Source: Erinaceus europaeus | Taxonomy: Eukaryota; Chordata; Mammalia; Eulipotyphla; Erinaceidae | Direction of reading: 5' to 3' | Assembly: GCF_950295315.1 (NCBI RefSeq) | Contig: NC_080172.1 | Span: 112,416,512 to 112,480,511 of the forward strand | DNA length: 64,000 nucleotides | Part shown: piece by piece, positions 1 through 10,759 of the stretch | How the letters are laid out: each line of letters starts with the position of its first letter | Position numbering within the stretch: the stretch's first letter is position 1 | Position numbers and translations under genes: made by a program | The notes under the pieces: generated by a model | What the model was told of the DNA's origin: nothing | The model's database searches: none | Seen by the model: only the letters and a program-made list of their open reading frames with translations

Positions 1-318
1 CTTTGTCTCTAATCCTGCTTAACTAAGCACCGACCCCTATTTACATAACACTATTAACTAAGCACCGCCCTGCCTCCAAGGCATTGGTTTAATCCTCATT
101 GGTTCGCAAGCTTTTTCCTTCTCCCCACCCCCTATCCTACGTACATCCTCTTCCCTTCTGACCTGACAGTTCCTCCTCAGGATATATAAGGACAGGATTG
201 TGATTAGAGATAGTTTAGATTGCAATGCATTCCTCATGAATAAAGACTGAACTGTGTACCACTCAGCCTTGAGTCCCTGGTCGTCTCTCTGTCTCCCACC
301 CGTGAAGCTAGCCCGGCA
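1..318 (+). mobile_element. Endogenous retroviral LTR, same family as the 58.6-kb LTR, cut by the window start
   Basis: It shares blocks with the other LTR: TTTACATAACACTATTAA, AAGCACCGCCCTGCCTCCA, a TATA-like ATATATAAGGACA (about 182), ATGAATAAAGA (poly(A) signal, about 236-246) and GAGTCCCTGGTCGTCT. It ends near CCGGCA at 318. About 35 bp of the 5' end should lie outside the window. Whether it is solo or part of a provirus cannot be told. Confidence 0.75.
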
Positions 319-573
319 TTCCCTTTTGTTGCACTTGTTTTTTATTGTTGTAGCTATTATTGTTTTTGCTGTTGTATAGGACAAAGAGAAATGGAGAGAG
401 GAGGGGAAGACAAAGAGGGGGAGAGAAAGATAGACACCTGCAGACCTGCTTCACTGCCTGTGAAGCAACTCCCTTGCAGGTGGGGATCCAGGGGCTTGAA
501 CTGGGATCCTTCCACCCATCCTTGTGCTTTGCACCACCTGCACTTAACCCACTGCACTACTGCCCAGCTCCCT
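319..573 (-). mobile_element. SINE S1
   Basis: Complement of the S1 consensus: T-rich tail, AGAGAAATGGAGAGAGGAGG, CACCTGCAGACCTGCTTC, then the tRNA-like head ending GCACTACTGCCCAGCTCCC. It directly abuts the LTR end. Confidence 0.85.
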
Positions 574-1256
574 GGGATTATTCTTGACTGAAGCACATAG
601 TGACACAGGACTCCAGGCAGTATACCACAATCTCCTACTTTGAAAATTTTTTTCTTTTAAAATATTTGATGAAAGATAGGAGAGAGATTATTGAACCAAA
701 TCCCTAAAGACAGATCCAGAAACTGGGATAAAATTCCATCAGTGAAACCTCATTTAAATAGGAAAAAAACAACCTACTTGCAAATTGACAGCTCCAAGAC
801 CAACAATTTATGAGCATAAAGAATGTGAGCTGCTATCCCAGAAAAAGCCCACCTTTTCCCTAAAGAACTGATGAGTATAACGTGCTTTTGTTACAAGATT
901 ATTGTATATTATTTGCTCTGTGGTCACTTTGGATCTTTTTTATTTCTTTGAAAAAAATCTCTTTTCTTGTGTATGTTTACTTAGTACTTGACAGATTAAC
1001 TGAGCTATTAGCAGCAGAAAGGGAGAGCAGGGACTACTGTGGTGGTTAACTACACACTGCAACTCTTCTGCTTTTGAATTTGTTACCCCCTCCCCCCCAA
1101 TAAGAAATCAAGCTTGTTGGAAGACTGAGGATTAGCCAGAAAGCTATTCAAGATAAGAGATGAAAGAAAGGATGGACCTCCAACTTAGAGTGAGCAGTCC
1201 TCTCCCTGAGACAGGTGAAAAGCATTGCCTTTTCACTATCCCTGAGTTTTAAGCAT
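574..1256. other. Sequence without recognised features
   Basis: AT-rich non-coding sequence. I see no gene, repeat family or RNA gene in it. Confidence 0.5.
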
Positions 1257-1540
1257 TTCTTCTTTTTCTTCTATTTCTTCTACTACTTCTTCTTCTTCTG
1301 NNNNNNNNNNNNNNNNNNNNNNNNNNNNNNNNNNNNNNNNNNNNNNNNNNNNNNNNNNNNNNNNNNNNNNNNNNNNNNNNNNNNNNNNNNNNNNNNNNNN
1401 NNNNNNNNNNNNNNNNNNNNNNNNNNNNNNNNNNNNNNNNNNNNNNNNNNNNNNNNNNNNNNNNNNNNNNNNNNNNNNNNNNNNNNNNNNNNNNNNNNNN
1501 TTCTTCTTTTCCTCCTCCTTCTCCTTTTGCAGGGGAAAAC
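1257..1540. repeat. TTC/CTT-rich microsatellite with a 200-base assembly gap (1301-1500)
   Basis: TTCTTC-rich sequence flanks exactly 200 N on both sides. The true repeat length is unknown. Confidence 0.9.
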
Positions 1541-1654
1541 CTGTTCAAGTAATTAACAGCAGTGGCAAACTCTGCAGGAAAGGCTCTAGTAATTCAGTAC
1601 CAGTGAAATGCCAGCAAATCCAATGAATGCATGACTAACAGTCCTGGACACGGG

Positions 1655-1870
1655 TGTGAGTGTTTGTTTTGTTTTTGCAGAGTTGGGACTCAAACATGCA
1701 CAGTTTCACTGACCCCCAGGATGCTTGATCATTCAAATAAAAAGAGAGTGAAAACACAGCACTTAGCCTGGTGCTGGGGCACTGTTACCATGTGGTGCTA
1801 TAATTCAAGCCTGGGTTTCAAGTATGTCAAGGCAACATACTCTAACTAGTGAGCTATTCCTCTGAGCCCA
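1655..1870 (-). mobile_element. Old tRNA-like SINE (S5), diverged
   Basis: A complement of a degraded SINE is suggested by GGACTCAAACATGC and by GAGTGAAAACACAGCACTTA, ending GAGCTATTCCTCTGAGCCC. Weak call. Confidence 0.35.
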
Positions 1871-1917
1871 TGATGTGAATGCTTACCAAAAAAGCACACT
1901 GTGTTTCCTCCCTCCCA

Positions 1918-2189
1918 CCTCCTCCAGGGTTTTGCTGGGGATCAGTGCTGGCACTACAAATCTCTGCTCCTGGCAGCCACCTTTTTATTTTATTGGATAA
2001 GACAAAAAGAAATTGACAGTGGAGGGGGGGATAGCGAGGGAGAGAAAGGTAGAGACCTGCTTCACTACTTGTGAAACATCATCCCCCCACCCCACAAGTG
2101 GGGAGCCAGGAGCTCAAACCCAGATCCTTGCACAGGTCCTTCTGCTTCATACTGTGTGCTTAACCAGGTGCACCATCCACCCAGCCTCC
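1918..2189 (-). mobile_element. SINE S1x
   Basis: CTCCAGGGTTTTGCTGGGGA block, a T-rich core, AGAAATTGACAGTGGAGG, GGGGAGCCAGGAGCTCAAAC (B-box region), ending CCACCCAGCCTCCC. Confidence 0.75.
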
Positions 2190-2599
2190 CACGCTGTGCT
2201 TTCTAAGGTGAAAACACAGCTATTTTTACCCTGGAAAAGTCCAATTTCCAAAAGAAAAATGGGTCACATTTGCAAACAATAGAGTAGTGTTCTTTTAAAA
2301 GAGAAAATGACATGTAAAAACATTTTAAAGATCTGTTACATGTTGCTTAGCCAGGAGTCTTGAAGAACAAAGCTACCTTGTTGGTTGCAGGCAAATGAAA
2401 ACTACAGCAGGGCCTGCTTTGGGAAAGTCAAACAGACACTGTACAAATAATCAATTACTTAACCCTCAAGGTCACTAGCAGTTATTAAAAGGGAGTTTAT
2501 GGCCAATGTCCAGAGATGGCAGCTGGTTCCATAGATTTTTACGCAGGATTTTAAAGAGACTTTGAGCACTGCTGTGCTCAAGCAGTTACATTTAGAAAG

Positions 2600-3110
2600 A
2601 CCAGCTGCCCCAGCCACTTACATTGCTCAGATAGAAGTCACGCCTGTCTGTCATGGGCCCCTTGGAATATACCCTAAAATAGCCTCCCTAGCTTCCTCCA
2701 ACATGAAGACCCCAAATATCATCTGCTCTATTCTTACCTTTAGGTTCCTGATTATTAAACAATTTGTCCTTCTTTATATCTTAATGTTCTTCAGCCACCA
2801 AGTTGCAGATGCTCCCATGATGCCAACCTGACTTCCCTGGGCAGACAACCTCACTCATGTGTTATGGAACCCCACCTCCCCAGAGCCCTAGGGAAATATA
2901 GAAATAGGCTGGGGGTATGAATCCACCTGCCAAAGCCTATGTACAGCAGAGAAGCAATTAAAGATGCCAGACCTTCCACCTTCTGCACCCCATCAAGATC
3001 TTTGGTCCATATTCCCAGAGGGAGTATGAGTGATAGCACATCTGTAACAGAACAGACACCTACAGATTGACTAGTCTTAAACAAAGATACACTATGACAG
3101 AAAAATATTC
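2600..3110 (+). repeat. Unclassified repeat U, unit 1
   Basis: Shares GGGCCCCTTGGAATATACC, AACAATTTGTCCTTC, TTCAGCCACCAAGTTGCAGA, GACTTCCCTGGGCAGACAAC and CCTTCCACCTTCTGCACCCC with the U copies near 45, 50 and 54 kb. Lacks the terminal block. Confidence 0.7.
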
Positions 3111-3159
3111 TACCCAGCTATCTTGACAATAAAAGACCATCTTAATGGTTTGGGAGACC

Positions 3160-3780
3160 AGATTTATCATTTCATCTACTCTATTGCTACCTTTGGGTTC
3201 CTGCTTTTTCCACCTGGGCTAGTTCACCCCTACTTAGGCAACCTGGTGGCCACCCGGTACTGAGAGGTTACTATATTGGTGCCAAACTTAGTGCGGACAC
3301 CCGATCAGCATAGAGCACTACAGCCCAGCACTCCTGGGCTCAAGTAATCCTCCAGCCTTAGCCTCTCAGTAGCTGGGACTACAGGTGCATGCCACCATGC
3401 CCAGTGGATTCCTGCTTTTTAAACAATTTGTCCTGCTTTATATCTTACCACCTTTCAGCCGCCAAGTTGCCATCCTGACCTCCCCAGGCAGATAACCAAT
3501 AACCTTACTTTTCCAGATCCCTATCCCACTAGGGAAAGATAGAAATATGTTGGGGGTTTGGATCCACCTGCCAATGTCCATGTCTAGTGGAGAAGAAATG
3601 ACAGATGCCAGACCTTCCACCTTCTGCACCCCAAAAAGAACTTTGGTCCATATTCTCAGAAGGATAAAGAACAGGGAAGCTTCCAATGGAGGGGATGGGA
3701 CAAGGAGCTTTGAGGTGGGAACTGTGTGGAATTGTACCCCTGTTATCTGACAATTGTGTTAAGCATTATTAAACTACTAT
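3160..3780 (+). repeat. Unclassified repeat U, unit 2 (hosts the 7SL pseudogene)
   Basis: A second U unit directly follows the first, split at TTCCTGCTTTTT by the 7SL insertion. It ends with GCTTCCAATGGAGGGGATGG, GGAATTGTACCCCTGTTATC and a TTAAACTACTATTAA tail. Confidence 0.75.
3206..3405 (-). pseudogene. RN7SLP: 7SL RNA (SRP RNA) retropseudogene, 3'-truncated
   Basis: Read on the minus strand from 3405, the sequence follows the 7SL 5' domain (GGCATGGTGGCATGCACCTG, AGTCCCAGCTACTGAGAGGC, GCTGGAGGATTACTTGAGCC) and runs into the S-domain region (GATCGGGTGTCCGCACTAAG, then CCACCAGGTTGCC). It stops near 7SL nt 240. It is flanked by TTCCTGCTTTTT on both sides (about 3198-3209 and 3409-3420), a target site duplication indicating L1-type retroposition into a U element. 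It is too diverged and truncated to be a functional SRP RNA. It is not an Alu, because it includes S-domain sequence. Confidence 0.88.
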
Positions 3781-3789
3781 TAAGATTTT

Positions 3790-4446
3790 TAAAAGATAAA
3801 TAATAATGAGCCTTGAGAGCCTGTTGGGAGGTTCGGGCAACTATTTATATACCTTCTACCAAAGACAGATCTGTCTCTATTGAGAGAAGGTCATCCTCTT
3901 AGACTGAGTGCTCAGCTTCAGGAGGGAAGCACATGGAGCGGTGAGAGAGGAAGGGGACACCTGCCTAGCCAGATCAACCCTGGTGATCATTGTGGTGACC
4001 GATGTCACAGCCTGATCAACTTTACATCCAAAAGATGAATATGATTGCATCTGGGTTCTTGGTAATGTACCCTAGAGTATGGTCACTGGTGGAACCGATT
4101 CATCTCAGACTTCTCACTTTCTCTTCTGTCTTTGCTCCACCCTGCATTTATAAGAGCTGTACAACTGTGTGTGGACATACCAGCCTGATGTCCATCCTCT
4201 TTTCCATTCCCTCCAACTTTCACTTTGGCCGCTCAGCCTGCCCTGCAGGAGGGAAGCTACAGACATCCCGCCCCTGCCAGAGGTTAAGGTTGTTAATGGA
4301 AGAAATTATGGGTCCTGGAAAAATTTCTAGAAAGGGTCCTAGTTCTTTGTAAGCAGGTCTCCTTGCCATATAGTCTCTACCCCAAAGAGAAGAACACAGC
4401 TGGAAGATGTCTGGAGCAGAGTGCTCTAAAACAGTACACTCAAAAG
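3790..4446. other. Sequence without recognised features
   Basis: Non-coding, no known repeat recognised. A short open frame at 4002-4352 has no recognisable domain. Confidence 0.45.
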
Positions 4447-4458
4447 AGGGTCCCCTCT

Positions 4459-5099
4459 AGAAGTGGACCTATCCTATGGCTCTGCAATTCCTCTCCTGGG
4501 GATATATCCTAAGGAACCCAACACATCCATCCAAAGACTTATCTATACCCATGTTCATAGCAGCACAATTTGTAATAGCCAAACCTGGAAGCAACCCAGG
4601 TGTCCAACAACAGATGAGTGGCTGAACAAGTTGTGGTCTATATACACAATGGAATACTACTCAGCTATTAAAAATGGTGATTTCACCATTTTCAGCCCAT
4701 GTTGGTTGGAGCTTGAAGAAATCATGTTAAGTGATAAGTCAGAAACAGAAGGATGAATATGGGATAATCTCATTCATAGGCAGAAGTTGAAAAACAAGAC
4801 AAGAAAAAACACAAGCAGAATCTGGACTCCAGTTGGTTTATTGCAGCAAAGTAAAAGACTCTGGGATGGGTGGGTGGGGAGAGTACAGGTCCTGGAAAAG
4901 GATGACAGAGGACCTAGTGGGGGTTGTATTGTTATGTGGAAAACTGAGAAATGTTATGCATGTACAAGCTATTGTATTTACTGTTTAATATAAAACATTA
5001 ATCCCCCAATAAAGGAAAAAAGAAGAAAAGAAAAGAAAAGAAAAGAAAAGAAAAGAAAAGAAAAGAAAAGAAAAGAAAAGAAAAGAAAAGAAAAGAAAT
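4459..5099 (+). mobile_element. L1 3' end with expanded AAAAG tail
   Basis: Typical L1 3' UTR text (CATGTTCATAGCAGCACAAT, ATACACAATGGAATACTACT), the TTAATCCCCCAATAAAGG end, then about 17 AAAAG units (5014-5097). A near-perfect 12-bp duplication AGGGTC(C/T)CCTCT lies at 4447-4458 and 5100-5111. Confidence 0.85.
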
Positions 5100-5586
5100 A
5101 GGGTCTCCTCTTGTCCAGGTCCCTGGGCTATCCTAGTGACACTGGCTGTAATCAAAATAAAACTTCATTTGCAAAGCTGCTGGGACCCTCTGGTCATGAG
5201 ATCTTCAGGAAAATAAGACTGTGAGATAAGATATTATGATATGTGGCTATTTTTGACTCATTAGGAGGGATTTGAAATGTGAGGCTTAAAATGAACTCAT
5301 CCTGAATGCATCCAGCAAGAATGGGCTGATTTCCCTGGAACCCAGTGCCCCAAAGAGTGTGCAGCCTGATAGCATCTCTGCCAAACCTACTCCTGCTGTT
5401 CCAGGAAAGGAATACAAGTGGATGGAGCGATGCATACAGTACCCAGAGCACCTCTGGCAAATCCCACTCATCACCTACTCTATCCCACCAGAATGATCTG
5501 CAAGGTCCAGGCCAGTTCTCTCATGGCAATAGGGAGTTGGGAGAATCAGCAAGGAGAGATCAGAAGATAGCTGTCTGTGATAGCTG

Positions 5587-5587
<1 letters not shown>

Positions 5588-5639
<52 letters not shown>
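5588..5639. repeat. (AT)n microsatellite
   Basis: About 26 uninterrupted AT units next to the T-rich end of an S4 SINE. Confidence 0.95.
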
Positions 5640-5642
<3 letters not shown>

Positions 5643-5788
5643 AAGATTTTATTTATTTCTTCATGAGAAAGATAAGAGAAGAGAGAAATAACCAGATATC
5701 ACTCTGGTACATATGCTGCTGGGGATTGAACTCAGGACCTCATGCTTGAGAGTCCAGTGCTTTATCCACTGTGCCACCTCCCAGAACA
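5640..5788 (-). mobile_element. SINE S4
   Basis: ACATATGCTGCTGGGGATTG, AACTCAGGACCTCATGCTTG, AGTCCAGTGCTTTATCCACT, GTGCCACCTCCCA: the complement of the S4 head. Confidence 0.8.
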
Positions 5789-5874
5789 CAGTGTCTGATT
5801 GTATATATCAACTTGGCTAGGCTACTGTGCTCAGATATTTGCTTAAACCTTACAATGACTATTTCTTTTCTTTA

Positions 5875-6083
5875 AAAAAAATTCTTATTATCTTTATTTA
5901 TTTATTGAATAGATACAGCCAGAAATCAAGAGGGAAGGGGTGATAGACAGACATAGAGACACCTGCAGCCCTGCTTCACCACTCACAAAGCTTTCTCCCT
6001 ATAGGTGGGAACTGGAGGCTCGAACCTGGGTTCTTGTGCATTATAACATGTGTGCTTAACCAGGTGTGCCACAACCTGGCTCC
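5875..6083 (-). mobile_element. SINE S2
   Basis: TTATTGAATAGATACAGCCA, CACCTGCAGCCCTGCTTCAC, CTCGAACCTGGGTTCTTGTG, ending AACCAGGTGTGCC and ACCTGGCTCC. Confidence 0.85.
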
Positions 6084-6099
6084 TACACTGAATATTTCT

Positions 6100-6400
6100 T
6101 TTATTATTATTTTTTGTATTTATTTATTTATTTCCTTTTGCTGCCCTTGTTGTTTTATTGTTGTAGTTATTATTGTTGCTGTTACTGATATCGTTGTTGT
6201 TGGATAGGACAAAGAGAAATGGAGAGAGGAGGGGAAGACAAAGAAGGGGAGAGAAAGATAGACACCTGCAGACCTACTTCACCGCCTGTGAAGAGACTCC
6301 CCTGCAGGTGGGGAGCCGGGGGCTCGAACCAAGATCCTTCTTCTGGTTCTTGCACTTTGCGCCACATGCGTTTAACCTGCAGTGTTACTGCCCAACTCCC
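6100..6400 (-). mobile_element. SINE S1 with target duplication
   Basis: Complete S1 complement, bracketed by CCTACACTGAATATTTCT on both sides (about 6082-6099 and 6400-6417). Inserted next to the preceding S2 copy. Confidence 0.9.
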
Positions 6401-6679
6401 TACACTGAATATTTCTATGGGGCTATTGTTTTAGGTGAAATTATCATTCTTATCAGTGCAATTAAGCAGGTGACTCTCCACAATGTGGACGGGCCTCATC
6501 AGGTGAAAGTGTTAATACGGCAAAGACTAAGTCCCCCACCAGCAAGGGGAGATTCTGCTACAGAAATGGCCTTTGTCCTTAACTTGCAGCATGAGATCTG
6601 CACTAAATTTTGAGTGTATCCACCCATACTAAGATTTGGGATTTGCCAGACTACAAATGCATAAGTCAATTCCTTAAAC

Positions 6680-6683
<4 letters not shown>

Positions 6684-6756
<73 letters not shown>
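6684..6756. repeat. (CT)n(CA)n compound microsatellite
   Basis: About 15 CT units followed by about 21 CA units. Confidence 0.95.
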
Positions 6757-6758
<2 letters not shown>

Positions 6759-6829
6759 TTCTGTTTTTCTGAAGAGTCCTGGCCAATGCACTGTTTCATG
6801 GCGTATGTGAGCAACATAAAAGACCAGGC

Positions 6830-7700
6830 CCAACATCTAGCACAGAGGGGGACCTCAACACACGTGAACAATTATCATACCCAAGAGCACAGGATTTGGA
6901 ATCTGCCCTGGCTCAGCCTCAAACCTCAATGTTCTCATCTACAAAACCAGTATTAAATCAGTTCATGCCTAGAGTGGTGAGAGTGGTTGGACAGAGCTCC
7001 TTCCTGCCTGCAGAGTGACTCGGACTCCTTGGAATTCACTTATCTGCTCTGAAGGTGTTGTAAGCAAATACCTAGGAACCAATCTTCAAGAAACATCAAT
7101 GAAATAAAAATACAACTCCTGGATTCTTCTCTTTTTTCAACTAGATTAGATTAACTTTACCAGCAGTTTTCTTCTGTCTAGTTGTAGATTACCTCTACCC
7201 CTCTGCCATTCCCAATTTCTCTCTCCATTCTTTGGGTCTCCTGGAAGCACAGTCGCCAACAGAAGCCAGCCCTCACTCTCCTAGTTAACCTAGGGACTGA
7301 CTGTAACTGTACTTCTTCCAAGTACAAGTATTACTAGATATCCTTTCTTTGCTAGCCTGTCTAATAATAATATCATCGCATTCATGAAGAACACAGAGAA
7401 GACTTTAAGCAGTGTGCATGTTGGTTATGCCACATCCATGATGTTCCAGGCATTGTTCTAAGGTCTGTGTTCTAAGATAGTTCTGGCCTTTGGACAGCTC
7501 CTGGTCTAGTTCAGAGAGGTAGACAATAAACGTATGAACAAGCAAGTGGGGTTCTTTTACATCATGGAACATGCTGGGCTGAAAATAATATGTAATGAGA
7601 GGAACTCAGAGGAAGTAACAACTGAGACCTGATGGTGCCTATGACAGCCTAGGAGAGGGGTATTTCTGGTGCAGAGAAGGATCTCAGTCAGTGTGTACCA
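6830..7700. other. Mostly unique sequence with possible ancient repeat traces
   Basis: No gene seen. The phrase CAGGCATTGTTCTAAGGTCT (about 7448) resembles MIR/L2-class relics, too weak to delimit. Confidence 0.4.
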
Positions 7701-7724
7701 CTGCTGTCACTACTGTTAGTAATA

Positions 7725-7910
7725 GTGAGACCTGGGCAGAGCTCATCCCTACAGTGGACATTTTACCATGTGAGCAGACCTGGGTTCAAGTCCCAGCACC
7801 GGATGAAAAAGTTTCACGAATGGTGGAATAATAATGATATATATATATCTGAAATAATAGTGGTGTGGGAAGAGTCTACCAGGAGCAATGGAATCCTGCA
7901 GGCATAAGGT
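7725..7910 (+). mobile_element. Diverged tRNA-like SINE (S4/S5 type)
   Basis: TACAGTGGACATTTTACCAT then CTGGGTTCAAGTCCCAGCAC looks like A- and B-box spacing of a SINE head. Confidence 0.45.
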
Positions 7911-8184
7911 ACTAGCAGGCAGAAAACAAACAACTATGATTTTATAGCAAATCAGGGAGCTCTAAATCATTGCTTAGTATAAGTGTGGTTTCCCTTCTCT
8001 AAAGACATTTCCCCATTCAAGTTGTAGTTCCTGGTTAGTGTGTTTTCTTGGGCTTGACCATGCATGTCCCTCAGGTCTCCAGACTGATTTACAGACTTTT
8101 CATACCTAAGTAGTGACTATTTCAACTGGCATTATTTGAGAGTGAGGGAAGAACAACCAGCAGAAATGGTGGTTGAGGGCAGAG

Positions 8185-8318
8185 AGCAGATAGGATAATG
8201 GTTATATAAACAGATACTCATGCCTGAGGCTCCAAAGTCCTTGGTTCAATTGTTTGCACCATCATAAGCCAGAGTTGAGCAATGCTCTGGTAAGAAAACA
8301 AAAAAGAAAGAAAGAAAG
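8185..8318 (+). mobile_element. SINE S3
   Basis: AGATAGGATAATGGTTATAT, CTCATGCCTGAGGCTCCAAA, GAGCAATGCTCTGG, AAAG-rich tail. Confidence 0.8.
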
Positions 8319-8329
8319 AAACTGTGGTT

Positions 8330-9175
8330 GGTTGTAGCACCTAGAAAGTCCTGCATTGCCTCTTCCTTGCTCAGTGATTCATTCAAAAAGTGACCACCTG
8401 TGCTTTGCAAACCTTGTGCCTTCTAAGGGAACAGCTGAGCCCACTGACCAGAAGGACTGAAATAGACTCCTTAAGCCTGCCCTATAGAAATTCACCTCAA
8501 GGAATCTATTAGAACAAGGGTCTGGTGACTCTTTTTCCATCTCTCTTAGACTCTGGGAGAAAGATACTGTGACTCTGGCCTTGGTCCAGCTGGGTCCAGG
8601 GCCTCTAACTATGTCTGTGGCAGGTGTTCCTGGGGATGAGAAGTGAAGCCCAGGGAGCAGTTTCTACCCCAAACAAACCACAGCTGCGTCCAGGATGTGG
8701 CCAGGCTGGAGGGCATGTGGCATCAGTGTTTGTGTCTCAAGTTCCCAGATTCCAATTCTTCATCCTTCTTTCTTGCCTTCCATGATGTTTTCTACTGTCT
8801 TTCAGTGGGATTTCTTCTTCTGGTTGAAAACACCCCTGGACCTTCATGTGTAACTGAAACCAGTAGGATGGAATTCACTCAGATCTTATGGCTGATGGTA
8901 ATTAATTTCTCTTGCCTTTCTAGTTTCCACCCCATTCTCTGCATTGTGAGTGAAGCTCTCAAGTGTTGAGGCTGTCATGGAATCCAAGAAGATGCTGTCT
9001 GCCTCTCCAACTGGCCAGTGACGCCATGAAAAGACAGCCCTCTGAGCCAGGGACAAGTCCACTGGAGCCACTGTTCTGGGGGCCAGAGGAGTGGCCAAGG
9101 GTGGTGCCAACATCATATGAGGAGAAAAGCAAGCAGAACTCCATTGTGGGTAGAGCCATATTTTGCTCTATCTGT
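8330..9175. other. Sequence without recognised features
   Basis: Non-coding. Open frames at 8643-8969 and 8963-9388 show no domain, and the latter runs into a microsatellite and SINEs. Confidence 0.45.
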
Positions 9176-9192
9176 CCATATATCTATCTATA

Positions 9193-9197
<5 letters not shown>

Positions 9198-9238
<41 letters not shown>
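9198..9238. repeat. (AT)n microsatellite
   Basis: About 20 AT units, preceded by TATC-like sequence. Confidence 0.9.
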
Positions 9239-9243
<5 letters not shown>

Positions 9244-9320
9244 AAGTGGAGAAGTGGTTCAATGGTATATTACATGCTTGAGATCTTGGGTTCCAAGTCC
9301 AGCACCACATAAAAAATTAA
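9239..9320 (+). mobile_element. SINE S4-like, short
   Basis: AGAAGTGGTTCAATGGTATA, CATGCTTGAGATCTTGGGTT, CCAGCACCACATAAA. Confidence 0.6.
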
Positions 9321-9328
9321 ACAGGGAG

Positions 9329-9598
9329 GAGTCGGCGGTAGCACAGTGGGTTAAGTGCAGGTGGCACAAAGCACAAGGACCGGTGTAAGGATCCCGGTTC
9401 GAGCCCCCGGTTCCCCAGTGGGAGTCACTTTACAAGCGGTGAAGCAGGTCTGCAGGTGTCTTTCTCTCCCCTCTCTGTCTTCCCCTCCTCTCTCCATTTC
9501 TCTCTGTCCTATCCAACAATGACGACATCATCAACAACAATCATAACCACAACAATAAAACAACAAGGGCAACAAAAGAGAAAATAAATAAATATTTT
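9329..9598 (+). mobile_element. SINE S1 with target duplication
   Basis: GAGTCGGCGGTAGCACAGTG head, GGTTCGAGCCCCC B box, CT-rich body, CAACAATAAAACAACAAGGG tail. Flanked by AAAAATTAAACA(G/A)GGA. Confidence 0.92.
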
Positions 9599-9685
9599 AA
9601 AAAATTAAACAAGGAAAGCAGCTGGCTCTGAGCCTCCTCAATCCCTCCTCCAGAAGACCACTGCAGTCCCTGCCCCTGGGTAACC

Positions 9686-10470
9686 ACGTGCAATCAAAAG
9701 ACCATGACACAAAATGTGGACATGCTAGAGAAGATGCAACAGGACTCAGTGGAGTGTGTTACAAAGACAGTAGAGAAACACAGCCCTAGAGAAGGGCATT
9801 ACACTCCACCTCAAAAAGGAGTTTGACAAGAAGTGCAACCTCCCCTGGAACTGCACTGTGGAGAGAAACTTCAGTAGTTACATGACATATGAAACAAAAT
9901 ACTTCATCTACTTCTACCTGGACCAAGTAGCCATTTTTTTTTCTGTTCATATCTGGTTAGAATCATGGACTGTGTCCCACATCCAGTAATCCATCCAAAA
10001 CAAGGGCTACAGCTTAAAGTCCAAATACCAAAAACTAAAATCTTGAGTATTGCCTAAAGGAAACAGCTCAACTTTGAAACTTTATTGTGTTTTTGCTTTG
10101 TTTGCTTCTGGAGTGATCTCTGGGGCTCGGTACCAGTTACCAGTACTAGGAATCCACTGCTTCTGGTGGCCTTTTTTTTTTTTTAATTTTATTGGAAAGG
10201 ACAGAGAGAGGAGGGAAAGAAAGAGAGGGAGAAAGAAAGCCAAATGCAGACCTGCTTCGCCACTTGTCAAGTGTCCCCCCTGAAGGTGGAGAGTCAGGGA
10301 CTTGAACCTGGAACCTTGTGCAGGTCCCTGCACTTGTATGTGTATGTGTATTTAACTGGGTGCACCACTGCCTAGTCCTTTAATTGTATTATTTTGTACA
10401 GGGATTCTCTGTATTTATTTGTTGTGGCTATAAAGCCAGTAGCAAAACAGCTTCCATTTGTATTTATTTA
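9686..10470 (+). pseudogene. DYNLL1P: DYNLL1 (dynein light chain LC8) processed pseudogene, split by a SINE
   Basis: The parent protein is LC8, an 89-aa dimeric hub that binds dynein intermediate chain and many partners. The decayed frame starts with ACG where ATG is expected (9686). It keeps recognisable stretches: EKMQQDSVEC, then after frameshifts [32 protein letters not shown]. The DSVEC segment favours DYNLL1 over DYNLL2, as I recall them. No introns are present, and sequence resembling the parental 3' UTR continues (CTGGTTAG, then GACTGTGTCCCACA). The copy is interrupted by an S1x SINE (about 10096-10380) and resumes at TTTTGTACAGGGATTCTCTG. It is non-coding now: lost start, frameshifts and stops. 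It sits downstream of LRRC38 exon 2. About 75 bp upstream of the frame may be 5' UTR but is not assignable. Confidence 0.85.
10096..10380 (-). mobile_element. SINE S1x inside the DYNLL1 pseudogene
   Basis: CTCTGGGGCTCGG block, poly-T, GACTTGAACCTGGAACCTTG, TGCACCACTGCCTAGTCC. It separates the two pseudogene parts, so it is younger than the retrocopy. Confidence 0.8.
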
Positions 10471-10580
10471 TTTATTATTTTACCAGAGCGCTATTCAGCT
10501 CTGGCTTAAGGTGGTAGTAGGAATTGAACCTGAAACCTCTGGTGCCTCAGGCATGAAATTCTTTTTGCACAGTCTCCCCA
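10468..10580 (-). mobile_element. SINE S3
   Basis: ACCAGAGCGCTATTCAGCTC, GGAATTGAACCTGAAACCTC, CCTCAGGCATGAAATTC. Confidence 0.75.
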
Positions 10581-10585
10581 AACAC

Positions 10586-10758
10586 TGCATTTATTTTATT
10601 TATTTTATTTTATTCTATTTTATTTTATTTTATTTTATTACCAGAGAACTGATCAGCTCTGGTTTTTGGTGGCTCAGGGGATTCAACCTGGGACTTCAGA
10701 GCCTCAGGCATGAGAATCTCTTTGTATAACCATTATGCTATCTACCCCTGCCCTGGTC
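10586..10758 (-). mobile_element. SINE S3 with (TTTTA)n end
   Basis: A TTTTA repeat (10586-10640) then ACCAGAGAACTGATCAGCTC, GATTCAACCTGGGACTTCAG, ATTATGCTATCTACCCC. Confidence 0.8.
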
Positions 10759-10759
10759 T

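Noticed and set aside
3206..3405. Alu element
   Set aside because: The match continues into the 7SL S-domain and lacks the Alu deletion, so it is a 7SL retrocopy.
9329..9400. tRNA gene
   Set aside because: The A- and B-box-like sequences belong to SINE heads throughout the window; none folds into a complete tRNA by eye and all continue into SINE bodies.
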